Shown: in pieces, positions 1 through 9,102 of the stretch
Numbering within the stretch: position 1 is the first letter of the stretch
Layout: every line of letters starts with the position of its first letter
Position numbers and translations under genes: made by a program
Notes under the pieces: model-generated
What the model saw: only the letters and a program-made list of their open reading frames with translations
Databases searched by the model: none
What the model was told of the DNA's origin: nothing
Origin: an uncultured Gammaproteobacteria bacterium
GTDB taxonomy: Bacteria; Pseudomonadota; Gammaproteobacteria; Steroidobacterales; UBA11654
Direction: 5' to 3'
Assembly: GCA_902595845.1 (NCBI GenBank)
Contig: CACJRN010000010.1
Coordinates: 1 to 54,728 of the forward strand
Length of the DNA stretch: 54,728 nt

Positions 1-162
1 AAACCAAATGATCTTTATAAATTAGTCTTAAAAGAAATTGAAAGACCTCTGATGAAAGAAGTGATGAAGCATACAGATAATAATCAAAGTGAGGCTTCAA
101 AAGTTCTTGGAATAAATAGATCCACACTTAGAAAAAAACTGAAGCAATATAAACTGATTTAG
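1..162 (+). CDS. fis: Fis DNA-binding protein, C-terminal part (5' end outside window)
   Basis: The first 54 codons are open from the window edge to a TAG at 160-162 and encode the last 53 residues of Fis. This part is the helix-turn-helix: the residues [20 protein letters not shown] match the highly conserved recognition region of the family ([20 protein letters not shown] in E. coli, from memory). Fis is a small dimeric nucleoid protein that bends DNA and regulates rRNA and many growth-phase genes. The gene lies 11 bases before purH, an arrangement known from pseudomonads and other Gammaproteobacteria, which is the main taxonomic clue here. The start and the N-terminal beta-hairpin arms are outside the window. 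Confidence 0.93.
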   Translation, partial: KPNDLYKLVLKEIERPLMKEVMKHTDNNQSEASKVLGINRSTLRKKLKQYKLI

Positions 163-173
163 GAAAGAAACTG

Positions 174-1739
174 ATGACAGGGGATGGAAGATTAAAGATT
201 AAAAATGCCCTGATCAGCGTTTCAGATAAAAGCAGTTTAGAGGAACTTGTTACTTTTTTAGATCAAAATAATGTTTCCATCTTTTCAACAGGTGGAACTG
301 CAAAGTTTGTTGAATCACTCGGTATAAATGTCAAACAAGTCTCAGAAATAACAAACTTCCCTGAAATAATGGATGGTCGTGTAAAAACACTCAATCCATT
401 AATCTATGGTGGAATCTTAAACAGAAGCGGTATAGATGATCATATCCAAAAAGAGCATGGAATGGTTAATTTCGATCTCATAGTGATTAATCTATATCCT
501 TTTGAAGAAACTATTTCTGGAAAAAATGTAAGTGAACTGGACGCTATCGAAAATATAGATATTGGCGGTCCCAGTATGATCAGAGCATCGGCGAAGAATT
601 TTTATCATAAGGCGATCCTGACTCATCATGATGATTATGGGTCATTCATTAATGAGCTACAAAATAATGATTGCTCAATATCAGAAGAAACAAGAAGAAG
701 CTTAGCAGTGAATGCCTTCATGCGGACGGCAATGTATGACTCTGTAATTCATGGTTTCTTCTCAGAAAAAATTGACAAAGAATCAATACCTGACGAAATA
801 CCGCTTGGCCTCAAGAAAATCTCTTCTCTGAGATATGGAGAGAATCCACATCAGAATGCTGGATTATATGTCTCTCAAAAGCAAAGTAATAGTTTAACGA
901 ATGCTGAGATACATCAAGGTAAGGAGCTTTCTTATAATAATTACCTCGATGCTAATACTGCGATGAATTGCGTCATGGAATTTGATCATCCTGCTTGTGT
1001 GATTGTGAAGCATGTCAATCCCTGTGGCGTTGCAATTGGAACAGATATAAAAAATGCGTATGAAAAGTCTTTTGAAACGGATCCTGAGTCTGCATTTGGT
1101 GGTGTAATAGCAGTGAATGCTTTGGTAGATAAGACATTTGCTACTACTTTGATAGAGAATCAATTTGTAGAAGTTTTAATTGCACCTGATTTTTCTGAAG
1201 AAGCTATTGATGTCTTAAAAGAGAAGAAGAATATTAGAGTCATATCTAAGAAGAAATTTAAAAAAACCCCAATGCCATTCTCAATCCAAGCAATAGATGG
1301 TGGATTCTTAGTTCAAGAGGATGATTGGAAAATTTTAGATAAAGATAATATAGAATATGTGACTGATAGAAAGCCGACAGATGATCAGATCATCGATTTG
1401 CTCTTCGCTTGGAAAGTCTGTAAATACGTTAAGTCCAATGCGATTATTTTTGCAAGAAATCAGCAGACTATTGGCATAGGTGCGGGACAAATGAGTCGTG
1501 TAAATAGTGCCAAAATTGCAAGCTTAAAAGCAGCGAAAGCTAATCTAGATACTAAAGATTCTGTAATGGCATCTGATGGCTTCTTTCCATTCAGTGACAG
1601 CATTAAAATGGCATCTGATAATGGGATTTCATGCATCATCCAACCAGGCGGCTCAATCAAAGATAATGAAGTCATTGAGGAAGCAAACAAACAAAATATT
1701 GCTATGGTCATGACTCGTATGAGGCATTTTAGGCATTAA
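174..1739 (+). CDS. purH: Bifunctional AICAR transformylase / IMP cyclohydrolase
   Basis: Catalyses the last two steps of de novo IMP synthesis in the cytoplasm: formyl transfer from 10-formyl-tetrahydrofolate to AICAR, then ring closure. The 521-residue product has the usual length. An MGS-like cyclohydrolase domain fills roughly residues 8-200 (ISVSDK near the start, DGRVKTLNP, IDIGGPSMIRA). The transformylase domain follows, with the catalytic Lys-His pair at about residues 279-280 (KHVNPCG) and the family C-terminus ending MRHFRH. The ATG at 174 is preceded by AGGAAAG at a good distance, so this start is preferred over later ones. It lies downstream of fis and 2 bases before purD, so the three are probably cotranscribed. 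Confidence 0.97.
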   Translation: MTGDGRLKIKNALISVSDKSSLEELVTFLDQNNVSIFSTGGTAKFVESLGINVKQVSEITNFPEIMDGRVKTLNPLIYGGILNRSGIDDHIQKEHGMVNFDLIVINLYPFEETISGKNVSELDAIENIDIGGPSMIRASAKNFYHKAILTHHDDYGSFINELQNNDCSISEETRRSLAVNAFMRTAMYDSVIHGFFSEKIDKESIPDEIPLGLKKISSLRYGENPHQNAGLYVSQKQSNSLTNAEIHQGKELSYNNYLDANTAMNCVMEFDHPACVIVKHVNPCGVAIGTDIKNAYEKSFETDPESAFGGVIAVNALVDKTFATTLIENQFVEVLIAPDFSEEAIDVLKEKKNIRVISKKKFKKTPMPFSIQAIDGGFLVQEDDWKILDKDNIEYVTDRKPTDDQIIDLLFAWKVCKYVKSNAIIFARNQQTIGIGAGQMSRVNSAKIASLKAAKANLDTKDSVMASDGFFPFSDSIKMASDNGISCIIQPGGSIKDNEVIEEANKQNIAMVMTRMRHFRH

Positions 1740-1741
1740 TC

Positions 1742-3022
1742 ATGATGAATGTTCTAATTGTTGGTAGTGGCGGGAGAGAACATGCTTTCACCTGGAAAGC
1801 TTCACAATCTAACCTTGTAGGAAAAATATTCATAGCACCTGGAAATGCAGGTACTTCAATTGAGCCAAAAGCAGAGAATATAGATATCAGCTCCTCTGAT
1901 ATTGATGCTTTGGTAACTTTTTCAAAGAAAGAAAATATTGATCTTGTGATTGTTGGGCCAGAAGATCCATTGGTAAACGGCATTACTGATGAATTCAAAA
2001 AGGTTGGAATAAAATGTTTTGGGCCAGAATCAATGGGCGCACAGCTTGAAGGCTCAAAAGATTTTGCCAAAGCTTTTATGAAAAGACATAACATCCCAAC
2101 AGCAGGCTATGAGAGCTTCACTAATGCAGATGAAGCTAAGAAATATATTCAGGAAAATGAGTTACCTAAAGTTATTAAGGCTGATGGTCTAGCTGCAGGG
2201 AAAGGTGTTGTCATCATAGAAGACTATGAGATCGCTTTTGAAACCATAGATGAATTTATTAGTGAGAAAAAATATGGCGATGCAAGCAGGAAGATCATAA
2301 TTGAAGATTTTCTAGTAGGACAAGAGCTGAGTTATATCGTGATGGTAAATGGAACTGAATATTTGCCACTTGCAACATCTCAGGATCATAAAACTATACA
2401 AGAAGGTGATGTTGGACTCAACACTGGTGGTATGGGTGCATACTCACCTGTTCCATTCGTTAATGATGAACTAGATACCATAATTAAGGAAGAGGTTATC
2501 GAGCCAACTGTTAGAGGCCTTTCTGAAGATGGAATTCCTTTCAGAGGATTTCTGTATGCTGGCCTTATGATTGACTCTAGCTTGAATCCAAAAGTACTAG
2601 AGTATAACTGCAGATTCGGAGATCCAGAAACTCAACCGATAATGTTGAGATTAAAATCAGATCTCATTGATATGATTCATACTTGCTTCTCTGGTGATAT
2701 TGGTAATTATGAAATTGAATGGGATAAAAGATCAGCTATGGGTGTCGTAATGTCCAGTGAAGGTTATCCAGAATCGTATGAAACTGGAAAAGAGATCTCA
2801 GGGCTCGATGGTTTGATTAGTAAGAACGATATTAAAGTATTTCATTCTGGTACAAGCTTAGATAGTGAAAAAGTACTTACAAATGGTGGCAGAGTTTTAT
2901 GTGTAACCGCACTTGGTGATGACTTAAGTCAGTCTAATGAGAGGGCTTACACTGCTGTTAAGAAATTAGATTGGGATGGGAAGTACTATAGAAAAGATAT
3001 TGGCTTCAGGGTAATGAAATAG
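1742..3022 (+). CDS. purD: Phosphoribosylamine-glycine ligase (GARS)
   Basis: Second step of de novo purine synthesis: ATP-dependent joining of glycine to 5-phosphoribosylamine. The 426-residue protein begins with the family signature GSGGREHA (about residues 8-15), followed by the ATP-grasp region (KADGLAAGKGVVI at about 145-157), the LNTGGMGAYSPVP segment and FRGFLYAGLM. The length matches the family. It starts 2 bases after the purH stop and so is translationally coupled to it. The gene ends 2 bases from the rho stop on the other strand; the two converge with no visible terminator hairpin between them. Confidence 0.97.
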   Translation: MMNVLIVGSGGREHAFTWKASQSNLVGKIFIAPGNAGTSIEPKAENIDISSSDIDALVTFSKKENIDLVIVGPEDPLVNGITDEFKKVGIKCFGPESMGAQLEGSKDFAKAFMKRHNIPTAGYESFTNADEAKKYIQENELPKVIKADGLAAGKGVVIIEDYEIAFETIDEFISEKKYGDASRKIIIEDFLVGQELSYIVMVNGTEYLPLATSQDHKTIQEGDVGLNTGGMGAYSPVPFVNDELDTIIKEEVIEPTVRGLSEDGIPFRGFLYAGLMIDSSLNPKVLEYNCRFGDPETQPIMLRLKSDLIDMIHTCFSGDIGNYEIEWDKRSAMGVVMSSEGYPESYETGKEISGLDGLISKNDIKVFHSGTSLDSEKVLTNGGRVLCVTALGDDLSQSNERAYTAVKKLDWDGKYYRKDIGFRVMK

Positions 3023-3024
3023 TT

Positions 3025-4404
3025 TTATTTCTTCATAGACTCAAAGAATTCATTATTAGTTTTTGTATCTTTCATCTTATTTAGAAGGAACTCAACCGCA
3101 GCGATCTCATCCATATCATGTACAACTTTTCTTAGAACCCACATCTTTTGTAGTTCCTCAGGATCCATAAGAAGATCCTCTCGTCTTGTACCTGATTTAT
3201 TTATATGAACTGCTGGATAAACACGTTTATCAGCAATTCTCCTATCTAATGCAATCTCCATATTTCCTGTTCCTTTAAACTCCTCGAAGATGACTTCATC
3301 CATTCTTGATCCTGTATCAACTAATGCGGTTGCGATAATAGTAAGGCTTCCGCCCTCCTCAAGATTTCTTGCTGCACCGAAGAATCGTTTTGGCTTTTGG
3401 AGGGCATTTGCATCTACACCGCCAGTTAAAACTTTTCCAGAAGCTGGTGCGACTGTATTATAAGCTCTTGCTAACCTCGTAATTGAATCCAATAAGATAA
3501 CAACATCCTTTTTATGCTCGGAAAGCCTCTTAGCTTTTTCTAAAACCATATCTGCAACCTGAACATGTCGGGATGCAGGTTCATCAAAAGTACTAGAAAC
3601 AACTTCACCTCTTACAGTCCTGATCATATCAGTTACCTCTTCTGGTCTCTCATCAATTAGTAAAACTATGAGGTGAACATCAGGATAGTTTGCTGTAATT
3701 GAAGATGCGATATTCTGAAGTAGTATTGTTTTACCTGCTTTTGGTGGAGATACAATCAATCCTCTTTGACCTTTACCAATTGGCGATGCTAAATCAATAA
3801 TCCTTGCTGTTAAATCTTCAACACTTCCTGTGCCTTGTTCAAGTTTCAGTCTTTCTTCTGGGAAATATGGTGTCAAGTTCTCAAATAAGGCCTTTGTTCT
3901 GACATTTTCAGGATCTTCAAAATTAATTTCTGAGACTTTTAAAAGCGCAAAGTAACGCTCGTTATCTTTTGGAGGTCTAACAGACCCTGAAACAGTATCA
4001 CCAGTTCTTAAATTGAACTTTCTGATCTGAGTAGGTGATACATAAACATCATCTGGTCCAGCAATATATGATGTGTCTGCTGACCTAAGGAATCCAAATC
4101 CATCCTGAAGAATTTCTAGCACACCTTCGCCAAAGATTCTCTTATCATCTGCTGCATGCGCCTTGAGAATTGAAAAAGTTATGTCTTGTCTTCTTGCTCT
4201 TGAAATATTTTCAATTCCCATTTCTTCAGCAGTAGTTTGTATATCTGTGATTGATTTGGTTCTGAGATCAGGAAGACTTAGAACATCATCACCTTCTAGT
4301 TCTGATTTTGATATCACATCTTCTGATGTAAATGTAGCGGCCCTATCTCGAAAGTCTTTCTTGTGACCTGAGCCTCTTTTTCTTCTTCTTCCGTTTGATG
4401 GCAT
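3025..4404 (-). CDS. rho: Transcription termination factor Rho
   Basis: Hexameric RNA-dependent ATPase/helicase that terminates transcription. At 459 residues it is about 40 longer than E. coli Rho, the extra length being a basic N-terminal tail ([12 protein letters not shown]). It then has the Rho N-terminal domain (roughly 40-85), the cold-shock-like RNA-binding fold (roughly 90-160), Walker A PPKAGKT at about 220-226, Walker B VVILLDS at 301-307, the Q-loop segment [15 protein letters not shown] at 326-340 and the R-loop GTGN at 378-381. All key motifs are intact. It starts 3 bases after the trxA stop, giving the trxA-rho order known from E. coli. Confidence 0.97.
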   Translation of the reverse strand: MPSNGRRRKRGSGHKKDFRDRAATFTSEDVISKSELEGDDVLSLPDLRTKSITDIQTTAEEMGIENISRARRQDITFSILKAHAADDKRIFGEGVLEILQDGFGFLRSADTSYIAGPDDVYVSPTQIRKFNLRTGDTVSGSVRPPKDNERYFALLKVSEINFEDPENVRTKALFENLTPYFPEERLKLEQGTGSVEDLTARIIDLASPIGKGQRGLIVSPPKAGKTILLQNIASSITANYPDVHLIVLLIDERPEEVTDMIRTVRGEVVSSTFDEPASRHVQVADMVLEKAKRLSEHKKDVVILLDSITRLARAYNTVAPASGKVLTGGVDANALQKPKRFFGAARNLEEGGSLTIIATALVDTGSRMDEVIFEEFKGTGNMEIALDRRIADKRVYPAVHINKSGTRREDLLMDPEELQKMWVLRKVVHDMDEIAAVEFLLNKMKDTKTNNEFFESMKK

Positions 4405-4407
4405 ATT

Positions 4408-4728
4408 CTAAATATTTTGATTAATAAAGTTCTCTAACTGGGCTTTTGATGCTGCACCTATATGTGTCGCCTTAACAGCACCATCTTTGAATATAATTAA
4501 GGTTGGTATACTTCTAATAGCATAATTCATTGCTGTTTGATTATTATTATCAACATCAACTTTGACGATTTTAATTTTCTGATTCATCTCAAGATCTATT
4601 TCTTCAAGAATGGGGCCTATCATTTTACAAGGACCACACCATTCAGCCCAAAAATCAACAAGAACTGGTGTTTGACTGTTTATTACATCTGCCTCAAAGT
4701 TTGAATCATTTATTTCTTTTATCGCCAT
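4408..4728 (-). CDS. trxA: Thioredoxin
   Basis: Cytoplasmic dithiol reductase of 106 residues, the standard size for thioredoxin 1. The redox site WCGPC is at residues 30-34 within VDFWAEWCGPCK, and the cis-proline loop SIPTL has its proline at 75. It is upstream of rho with a 3-base gap, so both are likely transcribed from a promoter in the 4729-4954 intergenic region. Confidence 0.97.
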   Translation of the reverse strand: MAIKEINDSNFEADVINSQTPVLVDFWAEWCGPCKMIGPILEEIDLEMNQKIKIVKVDVDNNNQTAMNYAIRSIPTLIIFKDGAVKATHIGAASKAQLENFINQNI

Positions 4729-4771
4729 TTATTGAATTTTGAATATTATCATTAAAAATTAAATTGGTAAG

Positions 4772-4789
4772 AACCTGTGAATACAGGTT
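4772..4789. repeat. Perfect inverted repeat, 7-base arms, 4-base loop
   Basis: AACCTGT-GAAT-ACAGGTT, about 44 bases upstream of the trxA start. It could be an operator or a hairpin in the trxA-rho leader RNA. It is not followed by a T-run on either side that would make it a convincing terminator. The function is unknown. Confidence 0.4.
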
Positions 4790-4795
4790 AGAGAT

Positions 4796-4815
4796 TCACA
4801 TTTTCTCTCATGTGA
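4796..4815. repeat. Inverted repeat TCACAT-N8-ATGTGA
   Basis: Six-base perfect arms separated by eight bases, just beyond the previous inverted repeat on the ugd side. The half-sites are in the opposite orientation to a CRP site (which reads TGTGA-N6-TCACA), so this is not called a CRP operator. It is a candidate site for an unidentified dimeric regulator. Confidence 0.3.
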
Positions 4816-4954
4816 TCAATAATGCAAGTTTTTTTTATATCTTTGCTATCCTCTTATTTTCTACTTACAGATTTTTCCTGCAAAAATTAAATAACAAGAA
4901 TTCATATTATTAAGTAGAATAAATCGAAATCTAATAGATCATTTTAGGATATTA

Positions 4955-6289
4955 ATGAAAATTTCTATTTTTGGGACCGGCTATGTTGGTCTAGTAACGG
5001 GAGCATGCTTAGCTGAAGTTGGGCATGATGTTTGTTGTGTAGATATTGATAGAAAAAAGATTGATATACTTAACCAAGGGATAATTCCAATCTATGAGCC
5101 TGGTCTTGAAAATATTATTAAAAATAATCTAAAAGAAAAAAAAATAATATTCACAACTGACTCAAATCTTGCAATTGAAAAAAGCGAAGTAATTTTTATT
5201 GCAGTTGGTACACCTAATAGCGAGGATGGCTCTGCTGATCTTAATTATGTTTTAGATGTAGCAAAAGAAATTGGTTCAAAGATGGATGTTGATAAGATTA
5301 TTGTAACAAAGTCAACTGTTCCAGTTGGAACTTCAGAACTCGTCAGAGAAGAAATAAAGAAAAAACTTCAGGAAAGAAATAAGAAAATTGATTTTGATAT
5401 TGCATCAAATCCAGAATTTCTCAAGGAGGGAGATGCAATTAGTGATTTTATGAAACCTGATAGAATTATTATTGGATGTGAATCAAAGGAAACCAGAGAT
5501 GTACTTAAATCACTATATGCTCCGTTCAATAGGGCTCAAGATAGAACAATTACTATGGATATAAAATCAGCTGAACTCACAAAGTATGCTTCCAATGCCA
5601 TGCTTGCTACAAAGATTAGCTTTATGAATGAACTATCACAGATAGCAGAAAGAGTTGGCGCTGATATAGAAAAAGTAAGACATGGTATTGGCTCAGACTC
5701 TAGAATAGGTCATTCTTTTATATATCCAGGTATCGGATTTGGGGGCTCATGCTTCCCCAAGGATGTTCGAGCACTATCAAAAACCGCAGAGAATGCTGGA
5801 TACTCTTCTAGGATTTTAAATGCAGTTCAAGAAGTTAATGATGATCAAAAGAAGTTCCTGATAAGCAAGATTTTATTTCATTATCAAGATAACATTGAAA
5901 ATGTGATATTTTCTCTTTGGGGTTTATCCTTTAAACCAAAAACAGATGATATAAGGGAAGCGCCTAGCATCACAATAGTAGAAGAGTTACTTAGGATGGG
6001 TGCTAAAATTAGGGCCTTTGATCCAATTGCAAAAGAAAACTTTGAGAAACTATTTAACGATCCTAGAATAGAATTCTTTGATACCAAAGAGGAGGCTATT
6101 AATAATGCGGACTCACTGATCATAGCTACCGAGTGGAAGAATTTCATCTCACCAAATTTCGTTACAATCAAAGAATCACTCAGAGAGCCCGTCATATTTG
6201 ATGGAAGAAATATTTACGATCCAAGTGAAATGGATAAGTATGGTTTTACTTACTATGCAATAGGCCGAGGAAGAAATATATTCTTATAA
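4955..6289 (+). CDS. ugd: UDP-glucose 6-dehydrogenase
   Basis: NAD-dependent two-step oxidation of UDP-glucose to UDP-glucuronate. The 444-residue protein opens with a Rossmann fold (GTGYVG at residues 7-12) and carries the catalytic cysteine C266 in GFGGSCFPKD. It has the expected second Rossmann-like domain with the segment FKPKTDDIREAPS. The start has an AGGA ribosome site 5 bases upstream. Its product would feed the UDP-glucuronate 4-epimerase at 10813-11823 in the neighbouring polysaccharide locus. The gene is read toward that locus but is not part of its operon. Confidence 0.95.
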   Translation: MKISIFGTGYVGLVTGACLAEVGHDVCCVDIDRKKIDILNQGIIPIYEPGLENIIKNNLKEKKIIFTTDSNLAIEKSEVIFIAVGTPNSEDGSADLNYVLDVAKEIGSKMDVDKIIVTKSTVPVGTSELVREEIKKKLQERNKKIDFDIASNPEFLKEGDAISDFMKPDRIIIGCESKETRDVLKSLYAPFNRAQDRTITMDIKSAELTKYASNAMLATKISFMNELSQIAERVGADIEKVRHGIGSDSRIGHSFIYPGIGFGGSCFPKDVRALSKTAENAGYSSRILNAVQEVNDDQKKFLISKILFHYQDNIENVIFSLWGLSFKPKTDDIREAPSITIVEELLRMGAKIRAFDPIAKENFEKLFNDPRIEFFDTKEEAINNADSLIIATEWKNFISPNFVTIKESLREPVIFDGRNIYDPSEMDKYGFTYYAIGRGRNIFL

Positions 6290-6334
6290 AAATTTTCAAA
6301 TTACCCTTCTATTGTTTTTTTATAAAATTAAGCC

Positions 6335-7147
6335 ATGAACTATCTCGATAAAAATAAGATAGAGTCATTAAAAGATATTGCAAAAGATGCGGGCAATGCT
6401 ATTAACAATATTTATAACAGCAATTTTCAGCACCAATTGAAGTCAGATAATTCTCCAATTACAGAAGCAGATTTAATATCCAATAAAATCATTTCAAGTG
6501 GACTTAAAAAAATTGATGATATACCAATACTATCTGAAGAAGCTTCAGATGTTCCATTTGATATAAGATCAAAATGGAATAAATACTGGTTAATTGATCC
6601 GCTTGACGGAACAAAAGAATTTATTAAAAAGAATGGTGAGTTCACTGTTAATATTGCCCTTGTTGTAGGAAACTCCCCTGTATTTGGTTTAATTCAGGTA
6701 CCGACTACGAATGAAATATACTGGGGCTCTTCATTGCATGGGTCATTTTTTTGCCCAAGTAAAGGTAAAAATATGAGCATAGAGGCTACAAAGAAGAGTA
6801 CAAATGGACCAGTAAAGATGGCAGTCTCAAGGTCACATTTAAGTGATGAGCATAATTCTCTGCTCAACAACAACATTCAGTTTGATGTTGTCTATGCTGG
6901 CAGCTCATTGAAATTTTGTTATGTTGCATCTGGAAAATCTGACTGTTATCTAAGACTAGGACCAACATCAGAATGGGATACTGCCGCAGGCGAGGCAATA
7001 TTAAAGTATGCGGGAGGAAGTGTTGTTGATCTTACTGGGAAACCAATACAATATAATTTTGAGGATAAATACCTAAATCCAAATTTCCTAGCTTCTAGTA
7101 ATGAAGATATAAAGGAGATTATTTTAGATCTCCTTTCAGCTAATTAA
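6335..7147 (+). CDS. cysQ: 3'(2'),5'-bisphosphate nucleotidase, CysQ family
   Basis: A 270-residue member of the lithium-sensitive Mg-dependent phosphatase (inositol monophosphatase-like) family. Metal-site motifs are intact: SEE at about 67-69, the DPLDGTKEF motif at about 88-96 and EWDTAAGEA near 212-220. CysQ removes 3'-phosphoadenosine 5'-phosphate produced in sulfate assimilation. It starts 45 bases after ugd and could be cotranscribed with it. The stop codon directly abuts the stop of the minus-strand dehydratase gene, with no room for a terminator. A sugar-phosphate phosphatase role in the polysaccharide locus is possible but less likely, given the TKEF form of the motif. Confidence 0.88.
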   Translation: MNYLDKNKIESLKDIAKDAGNAINNIYNSNFQHQLKSDNSPITEADLISNKIISSGLKKIDDIPILSEEASDVPFDIRSKWNKYWLIDPLDGTKEFIKKNGEFTVNIALVVGNSPVFGLIQVPTTNEIYWGSSLHGSFFCPSKGKNMSIEATKKSTNGPVKMAVSRSHLSDEHNSLLNNNIQFDVVYAGSSLKFCYVASGKSDCYLRLGPTSEWDTAAGEAILKYAGGSVVDLTGKPIQYNFEDKYLNPNFLASSNEDIKEIILDLLSAN

Positions 7148-9079
7148 TCATTTAGAATCTTTAGATAAGTATAGATTATCTGATATCTCTTTTTCTGGTT
7201 TAAATCCGGTTACAGTTGCTAAGAATATCTCTCTTATTTTATGCTGATCATCATACTCCAATGATTTCTCAAGATTCAATATATGATCACTTAATATGTC
7301 CCATGAGATTCCATTATCTTTGGCTATCATAATTTTTTTATGTTCAGTCGGCTGAACATCATCATCAATTAGTAATTCTTCATATAACTTTTCACCTGGT
7401 CTCAAACCTGTGAAAATTATTTCAACTTCACCGTTTGGGTTTTCAGAATCCTTTAATGACATACCGCTCAGTCTTATCATATCTTTAGCTAACTCAAACA
7501 CCCCTACTGGCTCGCCCATATCTAATACAAAAATATCGTTATCAGAGGCCATTGCACCAGCTTGTATAACTAGTTGTGCGGCTTCATGAATCGTCATAAA
7601 GTATCGTATTATTTTTGGGTCTGTAACGGTAACTGGCCCACCCTCTTCAATCTGTTTGCGAAAAAGTGGTATCACAGAGCCAGAAGATCCTAGAACATTT
7701 CCAAATCTAACAATGCTTATTTTTGTGATTTTTTGCTTTAATTCATCTGAATGATTATGAGGGAATGATTGAAGAATTAATTCTGCAAAACGTTTAGTCG
7801 CTCCCATGATATTGGTAGGTCGAACAGCCTTGTCAGTGGATATGAATACAAAATTCTTAACGCCAGAGTTCACAGATGCCTTGATGCATGAAAAAGTTCC
7901 AAATATATTTGTTTCAATGCCAGAAATGGTATTTCTCTCTACCATTGGAACATGCTTATAGGCTGCGGCATGATATACGGTATCTATCTCATATGTATTT
8001 AAAACTTTTTCAAGTCTTGCCTGATCTTTTGCATCACACAGCACCGGTATAATTTTAGTACCTAAATTCATACTTAGAAGCTCACGCTCAATCATATAAA
8101 GTGCATATTCGCTCAACTCAAATGCAACTAATAATTTAGGCTCAAGCCTAACGATTTGCCTGCATAATTCAGATCCAATAGAGCCTCCTGCACCAGTGAC
8201 TAAAACATTTTTACTTTTAATATTCATGGATAAAAGTTTCTGGTTTGGCTCTCTAACAGGGCGCTTCAAAAGGTCTTCAATCTTAATCTTCTTTAGGTCT
8301 GAAATACTGATTCTTCCTTGTGCCATATCATTCAGACTTGGCAAAGTCCTAATTATCAATGGGTATTTTTTTAATGAGTTGAATATTTTTCTTGTTGTAT
8401 TCCTCTTTGCAGAAGGAATGGCTATCAAAACTTCAGTAATTTTTTCTTTTCTTATCAACTGGTCAATTTTTTTGGGATCAAACACCTTTTTTGTTTCTAT
8501 GTATCTACCATGCATTGAATGATCGTCATCAAGAAAGCCTTTGATATTAATTTCAGGACTATGCTTCATAGCTGATAGTAACTGGATACCAGCTGATCCG
8601 GCTCCATAAATAAGAGCATGCACATTTTTTCCTGAGGACTGCCTTAAGATCCATTTTGCTAGTGTTCTTGTCCCATTCACAAAAAAAATTGTTATGAGCC
8701 AATTTATAAAGAGAAAATCATAAGGCTGACTCACTGCGCCTGATAGTAGTACGATGCAGAACCACAAAATTGTGTATATGGAGGAGGCAATAACGATAAT
8801 GAATAGACTTCTTTCATTTGAATACCGAATTATTGATTGATATAAACCAAAGAAGTAAAAAACAGGTAATGCAAGAAATGGACCTATCAGAATTAGAAAC
8901 TGGGTTTCTAGTGTTGGAATATAAATTTGATTATTTCTTAAAGACAGTGATAACCAAAATGATAGGACCAACATTAAGTAGTCACTTGTCATTATTATAA
9001 TAGTCTTAAACCATCGAGGTAGTTCAAGGATCTTCCTTACAACAGAATTATGGCTTGAGTTTAAAAATGATGATTTCAT
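7148..9079 (-). CDS. Membrane-bound UDP-HexNAc 4,6-dehydratase (WbpM/CapD/PglF type)
   Basis: A 643-residue protein with about four N-terminal membrane segments (roughly 24-45, 60-80, 92-114, 122-140), a first Rossmann-like domain (GAGSAG at 159-164) and a C-terminal extended SDR domain (GAGGSIG at 296-302). In place of the usual Tyr of YxxxK the active site shows MGATK (M425, K429), with TDKA just upstream, as is typical of the long membrane dehydratases. These convert UDP-GlcNAc to the 4-keto-6-deoxy sugar, the precursor of QuiNAc and FucNAc. It is the last gene of the locus. The 4-keto product could be reduced by the epimerase/reductase at 12883-13800. Confidence 0.9.
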   Translation of the reverse strand: MKSSFLNSSHNSVVRKILELPRWFKTIIIMTSDYLMLVLSFWLSLSLRNNQIYIPTLETQFLILIGPFLALPVFYFFGLYQSIIRYSNERSLFIIVIASSIYTILWFCIVLLSGAVSQPYDFLFINWLITIFFVNGTRTLAKWILRQSSGKNVHALIYGAGSAGIQLLSAMKHSPEINIKGFLDDDHSMHGRYIETKKVFDPKKIDQLIRKEKITEVLIAIPSAKRNTTRKIFNSLKKYPLIIRTLPSLNDMAQGRISISDLKKIKIEDLLKRPVREPNQKLLSMNIKSKNVLVTGAGGSIGSELCRQIVRLEPKLLVAFELSEYALYMIERELLSMNLGTKIIPVLCDAKDQARLEKVLNTYEIDTVYHAAAYKHVPMVERNTISGIETNIFGTFSCIKASVNSGVKNFVFISTDKAVRPTNIMGATKRFAELILQSFPHNHSDELKQKITKISIVRFGNVLGSSGSVIPLFRKQIEEGGPVTVTDPKIIRYFMTIHEAAQLVIQAGAMASDNDIFVLDMGEPVGVFELAKDMIRLSGMSLKDSENPNGEVEIIFTGLRPGEKLYEELLIDDDVQPTEHKKIMIAKDNGISWDILSDHILNLEKSLEYDDQHKIREIFLATVTGFKPEKEISDNLYLSKDSK

Positions 9080-9102
9080 TCTGATTGATATTTTTTTACT
9101 GA

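Larger units (their letters stand above)
4729..4954. promoter_or_regulatory. Divergent intergenic region between trxA and ugd
   Basis: These 226 bases separate trxA-rho (minus) from ugd-cysQ (plus) and should hold promoters for both. They are very AT-rich; I cannot assign -35/-10 boxes with confidence. The ugd ribosome binding site is AGGA at about 4946-4949, 5 bases before its ATG. Two perfect inverted repeats are described separately. No ORF or RNA gene is visible. Confidence 0.55.

Noticed and set aside
894-1163. Minus-strand ORF inside purH
   Set aside because: Shadow frame of a well-supported gene; no ribosome site and low-complexity, Cys/Ile-rich translation without family features. 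The same applies to the many other short ORFs opposite or inside the listed genes.
4796-4815. CRP-type operator
   Set aside because: Half-sites are TCACA...TGTGA, the reverse of the CRP arrangement, and the spacer is 8 bases.
7141-7155. Terminator between cysQ and the dehydratase gene
   Set aside because: The two stop codons abut with no stem-loop.
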